A stretch of DNA of 64,000 nucleotides from Anisakis pegreffii. Lineage: Eukaryota; Nematoda; Chromadorea; Rhabditida; Anisakidae. Of this stretch, positions 18,001 through 31,060 are shown one piece after another. A program made the position numbers and the translations under genes. The notes beneath the pieces are model-generated. The model was not told where the DNA came from. It saw only the letters and a list, made by a program, of their open reading frames with translations, and did no database searches. Location: assembly GCA_035041965.1 (NCBI GenBank), contig JAPYMA010000206.1, forward strand, positions 310,001-374,000. The letters are read 5' to 3'. Numbering within the stretch: the stretch's first letter is position 1; every line of letters starts with the position of its first letter.

Positions 18001-21000
18001 CATCACAACAGTTCATCTCGATTTCATTCGATGACGATGCGAACACATTCGCACGTGCTCGCTTCCTACTGCAAGCTCACGATGGCTGTTCAGTCAATTA
18101 ATTGGAATGGTTTTTCGATGAAACATGAAACACTTAACGAATTAAGAACATCTCTTAAGAGCACTGACTTTAACAACAGCAATAGCGACAGTAAAAATAA
18201 TAACAACAGAACAGTAATCCAGCTCACTTGAAAGCAGTTACATAGTTAGCGTCATCAATCCAATTCGGTTTACGTCTGTGACGCGATGGACGAACTTTGG
18301 GTATTTCATCAGCCTTCAACAAACAGTCATCAATAAAGAATTAATTCATCGATTCTATCGTAATGATGAATGCAAAACGATGAAACAATTGCAAATCATG
18401 TACAAGTGCTATATATGAACGTAACGTAATGCACAGACAGATAAGTAATATCACGATAAACAAGTATTTATGTGCACACCGAGCACAACTCACTCACATC
18501 GTCACTGTTCACGCTGATATCGTCACGAGTGTCCTCGGGACTTTTCAAAGGCTTTGAATCCTCGCTGTGGTGTGACTCGTCGTCTTCACGTTTACTGTTC
18601 GGCTCATTTCGATAAGTTTCCTCTTTGTTCACGTCCTCTTCACGCGATACACCTAATTCGCATTCCTGTTTGCGTGACTCGCCTCTGTGCTTGCGTGTGT
18701 GATCCTCTTTACGTGATTCACGTGCATCCTTCCGCGAATCATTCTTACGTGACTCATTCTTCGGCGACTCTTCTTCACGTAATTCGTCATCGTTGCGCAA
18801 CTCGTCATCCTTGCGTCGACGTCTCTTACACGATTTCTTCTCGGTCGATGACCGTTTATCGTCAGATTCGTCGTCGTTTCTCTCAAAATAACAAATTGCA
18901 TTCATTAATTGCAAATGTGTTAGTTCACTGACGAGTGCTCATCTGCAAGGAAAGTATTCTAACGCACTGAATATGAGCAAACCAATCAACTTCTATACTT
19001 CTTCAGATGAACGAATTTCAATGAAACGACGATGTTACGTGATACGACTTCGATCACTTTCACTCTGATAAGTTCTGAGTGTAAATACCTTATTTTCATG
19101 ATCAGAATGCTTCAGTCGTGCTGAATCTTGATCGCTTTTCCGTTTCGGCTTGTGCAATTTAATCGAAAGTTTTGTTGCTACCGTTGTTGTTGACGAAGTA
19201 GCCTCACTCTAAAATTCACAATATAAATCACCTCAATCTTGATTTTGCGAAGAATGCCGCACAAAAATAATGAGATCAGTTAGTTCCCATCTCCAACGGA
19301 ATATTTTCACACTCTCATTTCATCCACCGAACCATAAAAGCTCTCAAATTCATGAAGTAAACGAATAAAAAGCAACAAACAAAAATGTGTGAGAAACAAA
19401 TGACCATTTCGGTTCGTTTGATGGAAAATATTTCAATTCTTTGTATAAATAAAAGAATCATTAAAACCTAATCAATGCAATGCACTCTTAAGTCAAACAA
19501 AAAACATGCCAACTGAACGGTGTCTGTTTATTCGAAACAATTTTACTGTCTGTTGCTTTAATCATTAAAAAAATATTTTGGCTGTTATTTGTTATTATTT
19601 GGTAACAAATTATTTGATAATAAACCGAAATGATTATTATTTGCTTGAAGGATGTTAAGTGACACAACGATTGATTGATTAAATAACGAAATGAACGAAC
19701 CGATGACACAGGTGGAAATGGAATCATTCGTATTTGAGGAACGTTTTTCGATGACGTTCCAGCAACGACGTTGACCAGTGATGGGCTGCTAGATGATGCG
19801 CGCTGAATCACACAAATTAATGTTTTGTAAATGTTTACGATTAGCAATTTCTTAATTTCAGTCGGTAATTATGATTCCGTCAACCTGGATTACGCGTTAA
19901 TCCATTAAAATTTAGAATCCAAAAAACCACCATCAAAATTGATCTGATCCAATCGTAATGCAAAAGTTCTGACTTAGGGAGTGATTAAGATTCCAGTGAA
20001 CTGAACAATACAACTGCACGGCAGAATTCGGAAAATTTTCGAAACAGTGAAATAAAAATGGTGATAAAATTGATTTCGTTTCATTAATACTCGACAGAAA
20101 TAATTCGATCGGAGAGTAGATCAAATTTTCAGCAAAAAAAATTAGGCGAACAGTAACAATCTGTCAACCATTCAGTTTGAACAGAAGTCACGGTACGAAA
20201 ATACTCGTGATGTCACGTAGTTGTTCAGACTGCAACGGAATCTGATTCTGATCGATGGCTCATTGAAAATTTAAATCAACGCAACAATTCAAACAACTCA
20301 GCGCGTTACTTTCTTCTCACTGCCTCTCGTTGCAATAGCGCGAGTAATCAACGGTTTCGTGTGCCTCTTCGATCTGAGCATCTTTTTCATCAAAGACTTC
20401 GCTTTCGGATCACGCTTCAGATTCTCTTCAAATACCCACGACCGTTTCCGTGATCCTGTCCATTTGATCTACAAATGTATTAACTCCATTACAACCATTA
20501 CTTCAATTAATCATTTTCCTATCTGATCACATTCAACTTCAACAATATTCTTATCAAAACTGGATTAAATTAAGCAAAAATGAATATAAAACGAACTAAG
20601 AAACAATTACGGTCTCCTCTCACTTCACAACCATCAATACTCGATACTTCACGTCCCAATGAAGGCATTTTGTCCCGTGTATGTTTATCCTCTGTTTCCA
20701 GCTCCATACTACTTTTATGATCACAACATTCTTTCGTCATAGCATCCTCCTCACCATCAGCACACACCGTTGATAGAATATAGTCCATCGCTTTTCTTAC
20801 ACTCTGTAACTGTACGTTTCACATTCACATCGAGGGACATTTCGAAACGTATTGAATTAATTCATAAACTTTATTCATTTATTTACTCATTCCACATCCG
20901 CGATGCTTCAAGCGAATATTTCACCAATTAAACAGATGGACATTCACGAAATTCGTAAATGTTTAGTCGCCAAATATAAAAATTCTACCAAAGAAATTGC

Positions 21001-24000
21001 GTATTCTCAAGTGTAATCACTTCAAAAACCACAAATGAATAACAACAAACCGTTTCAATTCCTCTTTCATCTTCCTCGCCTCGAATGTCATTCTGAAAAT
21101 TTCCACTGCCAAATATAAGTTAAAGGCACATTTCTAGAAAGGACTTTTTGAATTTCACTAACAATAAGAGTAATCCAATTCGATTCATTTATTATGTTCA
21201 TAACATACAATCGAGTTTTTCGGCATTCATTCAACAAATCACAAAACAATCATTGCACTGATTATTCTTTGAAATTGAATGAAAATTTATATTCTTTCGT
21301 TGGGAATGCTAAAATCTTGAAGTTTACAAGGCATAAATCTCACTTTAAAGTTACCGAGTGAACGGAAATGATTTAAATAGGAACCGTCTTCTGAACGCAT
21401 AAATTCGCTTACCTCTACTTCTGGCGTTAAGTGAGGTGGATCAACAGCCCTAAAAATAATGCTTTCATCGTTTGAGTAAAGAAAATTGAGTTCAAATGTT
21501 CAAAATGTTCTCTCGTAACATCCAACAATCCCTATCATAACTGTCAACACATTCAAAAGAAAAAAAACTCTGAATCTGAATTATTCATAAGAAATTTCTC
21601 GTGAAAAACAATAAAAACCAATCAACACGATACCATTCAGGTGATGCAGCCGCTTCCGCATCGATATTCACTGATGAAAGTGACTGCGGCGGTGAATTCG
21701 TCTATAAAGACACTTTTTTCAAATTGTGTCCAAAAAAGATTTCAAGTATGGTTTTGAATGTTACGAAGTAAACGAATGAACCAAAACCAAATTCATTAAT
21801 CACTTCATTGTTGTATCACTGATTAACAAATGCATCAAAAATGAAACGAAATGAAATTTTTGAAAGGGAAGTAGCACGTACCTCTGTCTCTTCCTCACTT
21901 TCCACGTCCGGCTCTTCTTTAATTTTCACATCGTTCTTTCGTGTCGCCACATCTTCGCTGGCCTCTCGTTCGTCCACGTGCTCACTATCCGACTCTTCAT
22001 CACGTGACGATTCATCCGTCTCCACAAAATCATCCGACTGAGGACTCAGACTACGATAACGGCCGTTTGCAGTCTGCAAAAATTCATTCGATTAAATGGA
22101 CGAAACTTTTCACACGAACCTATTCAATTCGATATACATATCGAATGTGTCATCACCTCTTCGAATCAAAACTTCAAAATTTATTGAATAAATTCTTGAA
22201 TAGGAAAAATTCCAAACAAAATTAATTTCTAGAAACCTTTCACAAGGACAAGGATTTTAGCTGATTAATTTGAGTTGATACGAAAGAATTCGTCGATGAA
22301 ATGATGATTTGATTCATTCGAATTTTGATTCATATTCGGATAATAAAATGTGATTATAAGATAGATAAAGTGAACAAAATATCACTTTATTGGACGTTTT
22401 CGGTTTACGACCTCGTTTCGGCTCAGTTTTCTCTTCATCAATTTTTGCGCGTGCCGCACAATGCTCCTTATGGAACTCATAATGTGCATCCTTCAAATGA
22501 GTGATCACCTCATCATATCTGAAATATTTCATCAGAATATTATTAGCAAATTTTAGTGACAATCCGACTGCACAAGAGATTGTTTTACAACCATTTCATC
22601 AAATTTCATATTTTGAAGTTTTTTCACACTTCAAAAATGTGATTTTTAGTTTTTTTTCATCGTTCAATTTTAATTTTTCATAAATTTGATTTGATATCAC
22701 CGCATCGATACCATACTGAAATCGAAATGAACACAACGTTTCAACGACTGAATGAAACGAACTGTTTGAATGCCGAATCGCACAAGAAGCAAGGAATGCG
22801 CTTGTCCATCAACCACCTCCGATTGTGTTTAACGGTGATGTGATAGGCTAGCGTAAAGATCGACGAGAACGGACGCTTCTCTTTGCAATCGCTGTGCAGA
22901 CAGACCATTTGAGAGAGTTCAATCAACGACGTCACATACTTGCATAATCTGTCCATTATTGCTATCTGAATACAATTCACTTCCACATTCAATTGAAGTT
23001 GTCGTGATGGAAAATATGAATGATAAATAGTAAGAATCTGAGAGTGGATAAGTGGTGCTGGCAATTGTGATAATAACTTGTATGATTCGAAAGTCAAATG
23101 ATGAATCACTTGCGTGATTCCTCAACAGAAATCAACGAAGTTAAGCTGCATTCATGTAGACAAAAGAGAGTAGCTACCTCATCAGAACCGACTTCTCTGG
23201 CCACGTCCTGTCTTGCTGAATCAGTTTTACGATATCTCAAATTCATTTCTCGATATCGATACGAGTAATCTTGAGGTATCACCAATGGCACACGTTCTGG
23301 AGGCAAGGACTCCTTTGTTGCTATTGCACGTGGCATCGTTTCAATAACCTTCAACAAGATATAACACAATCATTCCATAAACACCATCTAAAAACACATA
23401 ACAAATGATTAAGAAGATAACAATAATCATGATAAATCAAATCTACTGCATCACCGCAATGAAATAATCGAGTAACCTGTTCACCATCCTCAAACGTTGT
23501 TGTGGGAACGGGACGTGATATTCGAGGTAACGTGTGCAGATTCATCACATTCTGAAATTTTACAACTCTTATTTCAACTCAACAAAAACGACTATCGAAA
23601 CACTGCAATTATCGCATTCACCCTGAAAAAAAAGAGGAATCTGCTCAATCAAAACGTATCTCTTTCAACAATTCTCTCCACTTTAATCGAACATTCACTT
23701 ACTTCACTATTGCCACTAAAATAAGTACTCAAACTTTTCTGAGAAGAGAGAGGCGCCTAAGCATGAAGATGTGTGGTTGTTCATCCAGTGTTTATTTCTG
23801 CTGCTCAATCAAAAATTTCATAATAGAAAAATTAGTGCATCAAATATTGATAGTGCCAATTAATTAATATGAAATCAATTCGTAAATAAATTAAAACAAA
23901 GATACATTTGAATTTGGTAATGCCAAAGCGTAATGCTCAATTCGTTTATTCAATGCATTGATAATGTTGGTTCTTTTGAGAATTGCTTTTGAGCGTTTTG

Positions 24001-24911
24001 ATGGCTGACATTGTTGTTGGTCAGTTTTACTTCTTTCATCTGCAAGTTCTTTTCTCAGACGCCAATACACCTGATGATCTTGATCAATCAAAATGAAAAA
24101 GTTCTGAAGGATGTCAAACGATTTTAATTCAAACGAACATAATTAATTCAAAAAACGAAAACAAATTTTAAAAAAAAGAGTTTAATTTCAACCATACACA
24201 AACCATTTGAATTGGAACTGCTGGCAATGGCATTGTTCGCGAATTCGCTGGCGGCTAATTTAGCAGAAATTGATTCAATACGACCACGGCAATAATTTCG
24301 TTTATGTGTCACAAAATTGATGATGCTTCGAAATAAATTACGGCAGTACCTGAGAACTCATTGTGTATTGTCGGTGTTGATGATGAACCAAATTTAAGAA
24401 TCTTATGAGTGAAGGGCATCTTCAACAAAACACTTTTCACTTAATTCCAAAATACTCCAAATTATGAACAACAAATTTCCGTGCATTTTTGACTGAATCA
24501 ATAGAACTGAATGATTTTCTAACGATTATGGATCAATGAATTTTGTTAAAATGAAATTGCTCGACTCAGTTCAAACCATTCAGTTTAACTTGAAATCAGT
24601 TCACATGAGTCTCACAATCGATGTTTTATTTTCAATATTATTATTATTATTATCATTATTCTCAACTACTTCACTAATGTTATTTTCATAATCACCATAA
24701 TTCTAATGATCATTCCTATCGATCCGTAGTACCTCAAACTGGTTATGACAAGCATATACCTGCATTCATAGATCACATCCAGTTCTTTGTTCATCAGATT
24801 CTTCACTTCATCGGTCGAATTGCGCCAGAAACCCAGTAACCCTTCAACGCCATTTGCACCGGTTGCTAGTGTAGGATGGAGGAGTGCTTGATCTTCCCCA
24901 CCACGAATCAT
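15079..24911 (-). CDS. Large multi-C2H2/C2HC zinc-finger nuclear protein, possibly ZNF800-like
   Basis: About 24 exons on the minus strand join in consistent phase to roughly 1,248 residues. The start at 24911 follows a tttcag acceptor by 13 bases, a candidate trans-splice site. Residues 48-71 form a C2HC finger beginning YECRYC with FRSIINFVTHKRNYC; a finger of this type near the N-terminus recalls ZNF800, from memory only. Two more C2H2 fingers lie at about 273-335 (VCLHSDC..., IPCFLCDSAF...). A long disordered middle follows: an acidic Ser/Glu block, a basic RKRSWVFEENLKRD segment, a charged Arg/Lys/Glu/Asp block (exon 18881-18498), and a Ser/Gln-rich exon (18068-17604) with a 24-bp tandem repeat encoding QPSVNATQ. 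Two fingers near the C-terminus read KCMQCGK...RRHAVGHL and LRCSLC...MHLQYRHC. It is probably a DNA- or chromatin-binding regulator. Uncertain points: the exon 2 donor (24193 assumed), the exon 16985/16300 junction, and whether it is two genes, because exon 20468 can read on to a stop at 20298 instead of splicing at 20310 to 19802. Confidence 0.75.
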
Positions 24912-27900
24912 CTTTTTATTATTTCTGAAATGAACCAAACCAATTGTGCTATCTCTCGACAACACATCGTTACATTTCCCGACGTAATCCTCACCAAATA
25001 AGCACTCAACAATTTTTGCATATCACAACACCAACTTTCCGCAGTCACTGCTTACTCGCCAATGTGTGCAGTGTGCATTGAAACGTCTAACGGAGAGAAA
25101 ACATAAGATGACAGCGAACAATTATTCTAACTATGGAAACGGTGGACACTCTTCGAAGCATATGAATCAGGCTGTTAAAAGCAACAATATAAATAATCAG
25201 GCCGAAGTGAAGGAATGATGTGAGTGAAAAACCACAAAAAGTAACGGACGGATCTGTTGAGGTTCATGAGAGTGAACTTAGAGGATAAACAGAGAGCTAG
25301 ATTTGACTCAAAATTATTGTTTTATTTGAAATCATTTAGACGGATATCTGAGTGATTGCTATCATTAAACTCAATGACTGGGATATCATTGCGTGCTTTA
25401 ACGTGATTCAAATGCTTTCTGATCCCTTTTTTTCGCCCGAATAATTTGATAGTGTAAGTGAATTTCAGCGATGAAGTTTTGAAAGATCCCCTTCACATTA
25501 CCGATACAACAAATACAATGATCAGTGAGATGTATGGCTGGAAATTATAATTTTGGTCGTTCTCAATGAAAAGTTTCGAACATGTTCATTGTGTGAAAGA
25601 TTCGAGCTGTTGCTGTCCAATCACTGCACATACATCATGAAGTTCAGTTCAGAGCACAAACTGATATAAAAACTGAAAAGACGAAATAAACGGTCAATGC
25701 ATAACTTTACAATGAATCTAATTTTGAGTGCAATGCAAAAATTTATCAAATGTTGAATGTTGAATCGAGAACACACGGTTAATTTAAATAAACGATCTTC
25801 AACGACCTCATCAACTAATGAAAACAATTTCTAAGTACAGTTCGTTGAAAACATTTTAACGTTTTATTCCGTCCCAATCATTATGAAATACCATTTTTCG
25901 GTGAAAAAATCACAATGAAGATTGCAAACTCTACAGAATAAAGAACTGCATCAGAGAACGGTGAAAACGGTGGTGGAGTTACTATACAAGATTCTATATT
26001 ACAAACTAATGAAAAATGTACCTGTATTATGAATACAGATAATGCAGGGGCACATTAAGAACAAATCAGACCTTAATCATTCGAATCAGCTAAGCAATTA
26101 ATTACTTACCTTCAATAAACACTTCATTCAAATGACTCAAAGTAGTGTTGAAGAATATGAGTAACTCAAATAGAAGAATTGGTTAATTATTATGAAGTTT
26201 CGTTAAATGGTATAAGTGATTGTAAAACTCAATCACAAGTGTATAATTGTTGGTATGACTGGAGGAATTGCTGTACTGCTAGTGCAACCTTGAAACAAAT
26301 TCCATTCAACGAGCATATCTTCAATCGAGACTATTCATCGATTTCGTGGCCACAACTAAATCACCCGGCAATGTTTGTGCAAAACAATGATGTGAATTGT
26401 CGTCAACATGCAGATTCCCCAAACCTACCCCACAGATGTGATTCCCGTCCACAGATGTGATTTTCGTGAAGACTGAGTTCAACTCGTGAATGAAACACCT
26501 CAAAAACCTTGACAAGAACATTTATTTGCAGGGTTTTGACAGGGAAGCCTTTCCTATTTTCCCAATATTCTCCATTCGGATGCATTTCACTACGATTACA
26601 ATTCAATCCTTCCAGTCCTCCAGTCTAACAGCATAAGCCTTTCTGCTTGCTAAAGTTTGAAGACACAACAAAACAACGCATCTAATGATGAGCATTCACA
26701 AAGCTGCTTATGCTTGTTGTCATGCAACGCTCATATGGAAAACGTGTTAATGAATTTAAACTCACATCAACAATGATACAAGTGAATCACTGTACTTAAC
26801 TTACGCTTACGTCTGATATTACTGCTCGACATAGACTATTGATATCGATACTTCTCAGGCAAACAAAGCATCAGTTTGAGGAATTCAAAGCAGTATTTCA
26901 AAGAAGTTATGCTTTATGAAAAACAGATTTTCCATTCCTGAATCACGCAGGCAGCAACATTCTGCTTGAAATTTCTTGAAAATGTTGTTCACGTCTATGA
27001 AATTTTATCCACCATTGCTAGCTAATTCTTAATTCATAATATTCAAAAACCCAAACAGTATATAAAGAAATTGGGCAAATTGATTTTATTTGGTATGTTT
27101 TGGATAGCTGAGCTTTTTGATTAATCTTTGAATATATCATATTATATTTGAATACTCATATTATGTTTAATTTTTTTCACTTTTTCAGTAGGCCAGTTTC
27201 AATTTATTTATAAATGTAATTCTGAATAATTTATAAATTTAACTTATGAACTTATTTGTTTATTAAACTCTTTCGTAGAATGCATAATATTTGCAACCTC
27301 GAAATTTAATAGAATTAATGAAGTGAATGAACAACAGTAAATACGTGAATTTACTCGAGAATCGATAGTGGATTTGAGATGTCTAATAAGGCTATTTGAG
27401 ATGTATAATAATGCTCAACTTATTAATTTCCATCTTTTTTCGATTCATTTACCTGAAATTTGAATCACTTCACTAAATGCCTTATTCTTCATCATTTAAC
27501 ATTTGCCATTCTTGAACTCTGATTTCTCTCACGATCAGTAATTTTTAAATTGAACATATTCGGAATAATATTCGGTCTCTATTGAATACAACTGAAACTT
27601 AATGGTCTCCGATAGATGAGTTCATTTGAGCTGGATTTCGGGTAAAGCCGTTTCGACCTGATATTAGGCTGGTTGAGAGAATGAGCTGGGCAAGAAAAAG
27701 GTTGCATGGACATCAGCCATTTGTTGTGAGATAACGATCACTGTGCAGATGTTCCTTCACGGATGGTGGGTGACCTGAAACTGAGAACGCAATTATTACC
27801 GTTTTGTGAAAGAAATGGCCGTTTAAATTCATGAAGGCAACACGAACAATGCTCACAACACAATTTATCTGCTGACCATTCAAGAGGTTTCTTAATGAAT

Positions 27901-28685
27901 GTAAAATTTATGTTTGTTTCACTTTCCTTAGATGGTAATAGATTATCAGCCGATCAACGTTTCGACAAACCATGCTGAGCGTTCGAATGGGGATACTACC
28001 GAGGAACATGCATCTAGCAAGTTCATTCATATAAATTAACAATCAAATTTGGAGAGACCATTATTGTAACAATTGAGATATTACAATGAGCAATACCATA
28101 AACAGCTATCAAGAAATTATTCCCAACAATCTTTACGTCCATCGAATTGACTAATCTGATTGGGGTTTTGTTGACGGTATCAATCTCGGTACGTTTCAAT
28201 AAGAATCTCAAAAAAATTTTCGATTGTAAGATTGAATCTTCCATCAGAAATGATATTCATTCCAGTTTGCTTATGACAGAATAGCTGGAGGGGTGTAAAA
28301 TGAGGTTATAAGTGTGTCGATTTTTGAAATCTGCAGTCATCAACCGAATAATTTCAAAAAATGGCTTTGAGCCATCAAATTTACCTTCATCCACTCTTCC
28401 GGAATCTGTTCGCGAACAGATTTTTCCGATATGGGTTTTATTAGCAGGTGGATATTTCCCAAGCCATCGAACACGCATATTCTCATCTCAATGCGATGAC
28501 ATATTCTCACTGAATAGTCTGGAGTGTAACGTTTAATGTTGTTGTTGCTACTTCGACTAATTGCATATAATAGAGACGTTTTAGATATTCAGTTCCTTTA
28601 TGAGAAATCTGCGATTTTTGTTCACGAACCGAATGGTGTGGTTGGGAGGAGATGAACTGAAGTGAGCAATCCACTTTCAGTGCTT
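24912..28685. other. Long divergent intergenic region
   Basis: It separates the zinc-finger gene (minus) from ELP4 (plus), so it should contain both promoters. No coding exon, RNA gene or clear repeat array was recognised. It is AT-rich, including an especially T-rich stretch at 27000-27300. Confidence 0.5.
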
Positions 28686-30503
28686 ATGGCAACGCGAAGC
28701 TTGAATGAAAGAGCTCGAATAAATGGCACAACGGTACGTTTACGTTACCTTGAAACATCAGTGGGTAATTCGGCGGTTGATCGCTTGATGGGTGGAGGAT
28801 TACCGTTGTCCGGTATTTATCTGGTCGACGAACACAACAGCCGAACGTACGCATCTGTTCTTGCCAGATACTTCTTGGCTGAAGGTTCGTTTGGTTGTGT
28901 GCGAATGTTTTGCATTTGACGTTGATGAAAATCATTACTTTCCAGTTACTTTTTGTTGAGCAAACGAAGTATAAGTGTGGCATTCATATGATCGCGATTG
29001 CTGTACTATACACTTTAAAGTCAGATTAATTTGTTGTGTGAATGATTTCAGTGCTTATGGTAGCATGATTCAATGTGAATTCATTACTAGACCATATTGT
29101 TTTTGTTCTTGTAGAAATGCCATAATTTTCAGGTGTGATTCATAAGCACAGCCTTTTGATAGCGTCGCCGTCACGCGATCCATCTGAAATACTCTCGAAA
29201 TTGCCACAGAAAGTCGAAGAAAAAGTCGACGAGCGATCATCAGAGTCGAGTTCAATAGGTGATGTGGAGCCGATGAAGATCGCATGGCGATATGCGAGTG
29301 TACCGAAAGTGGATTCGTCGATAAAAGGTCAACGCTTGAATAAGCAATACGATCTCACCAAAACAATGGACAGAGCGTTGATTGATTGCTGCGATATAAG
29401 TAAATATCCATCCGACGAAGCACCTGCTTCATATTCACAATTGTGGAATCAATTGATTCAAATCCTTTCGTGCCAAAAATATCGTCCTCTGAACGCATTA
29501 AACGGTGACTCAAATTCATCTTCATCTGAGCGCAATCTTTTACGGATTGTTATTGAAGGTGAGCGCATAATGTATTTGAATATTTGAAGTTCTATTTTAT
29601 ATTCTCTCTTAATATTTTTTGCATGTAAATTCTTATCAAGTTTCAGTTTATTTTTTACATTGCAAAACACATTTCAGCGATTAAAAGTTTGATGTTTATT
29701 CAGTGTTGCTTCATTTATTTTTTTTATTTCGTCGGCGTTTCATTACGAATCATATGGTCATCAATACAAACTTTTTTATTCTTCAGCATTTTCTACGAAC
29801 TGTTCAGCTTGGAACAGATTCATTTTACAACTTTAGATTTTGGTTCACCGATGTGGAGCGATTCGGAAATGGAGTTGAAATTTATGGCTCGATTGAGAAC
29901 ATTGATTAATGACTATTATGTGGTTGTTATGCTGACAGTGAATTCCAATTCTATTGATCCTCAGCGTAGGGTAAGCATTTTCTGTTCACCGCACTCATAT
30001 TTTCATTTTGAACGTGATGATATGGATTGAGCCTGGTTCTAATATATTACTGTAACTAGCGCACTATCCATTCATTCGAGCTGAGTCCATTGAAAATATA
30101 AATTCAAATCTTAAGTTGATAAATGTTGTGAACATTCCTTCGTAGTTTATCGAAATTTTTTTATTTCTAAAAGTCGATCGGTAATGAAAATCTGTTTAAG
30201 GATCGTATTTATTCGTACTGCGATGCGGCATTCGTAATGGAGACAATTGATGACCCCAAATTGACAGCGTCGAATTTTGGTGATTCTTTCGATGGATACT
30301 TTCGGATCGTGAAGTTACCGTCGATATCATCGATTGGTTGTAATTGTCCAGAAAGTAGTGATTTGACGTTCGAATTGCATCGACGTCGTTTCGATATTAA
30401 AATATTGCACTTGCCACCTGCACTCGACGATGACACTAGTGTTGACGGCATTGACAAGAAGTCCTCGAATCGATTACCTTGTCAGAGTATGCTTGATTTT
30501 TGA
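28686..30503 (+). CDS. ELP4: Elongator complex protein 4
   Basis: ELP4 forms with ELP5 and ELP6 the RecA-like hexameric ring of Elongator, which supports modification of wobble uridine in tRNA. Exons 28686-28884, 29133-29558, 29837-29970 and 30201-30503 join in phase to 353 residues (human about 424). Family landmarks in order are LMGGGLPLSGIYLVDE and YFLAEG, then KHSLLIASPSRDPSEIL, MKIAWRY, LLRIVIEDFGSPMWSD, and near the C-terminus LHLPPALDDD with a final MLDF. As in the family, no Walker lysine is seen in the glycine-rich loop. The chosen ATG lies five bases after a ctttcag acceptor, which suggests spliced-leader addition; a longer frame opens only with GTG. MTG1 follows 557 bases downstream on the same strand, so co-transcription is possible but not shown. 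Confidence 0.95.
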
Positions 30504-30723
30504 TTAAGCTACCAATTGATTGTCTAATTGATATGACCCCTTCATTAAATCATTCCAATTTGTATCCGTTCTTATTTCGTTCAGCCATCTCGATTAATCC
30601 GTCTATGAAGGTGAAATATCGAACAGTTAAGTACGCTGTGATGAAGTTGATTTCGACTGTTTGATATTCAGTGTGTTGTTAATAATGTTGAATAATGTTT
30701 GTATGTACTCGTGCGATTTTTGT

Positions 30724-30729
30724 AATAAA
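30724..30729 (+). terminator. Poly(A) signal for ELP4
   Basis: AATAAA about 220 bases after the ELP4 stop codon and before MTG1. Confidence 0.55.
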
Positions 30730-31060
30730 TTTCAAATTCATTCTTAAATGTTCATCGATAGACAAACTTTATTGAATTGTTGTTTTTCTGTGAAGGAAGA
30801 ATTCAGTACTTGCTTCACATTATTCAGTCTCATATTAGTGTGCATACAGTGACGTTGATCGCAGATATTTTCTGATTATTATTCGTTGATAAAGCTCACA
30901 CAAGAAATTGTCAAGAGAGTGCGTGAACTCATGATATTTCTCATAGAATTCATCGAATTTAGAACACAGTTAGCTAGAGAACAGTATCCTAATTTGAGCA
31001 TGTGATGAGAATAATTTGACAGGATGTTAAAACGATACATCTGTGAGGGTTGGAGGAGTT

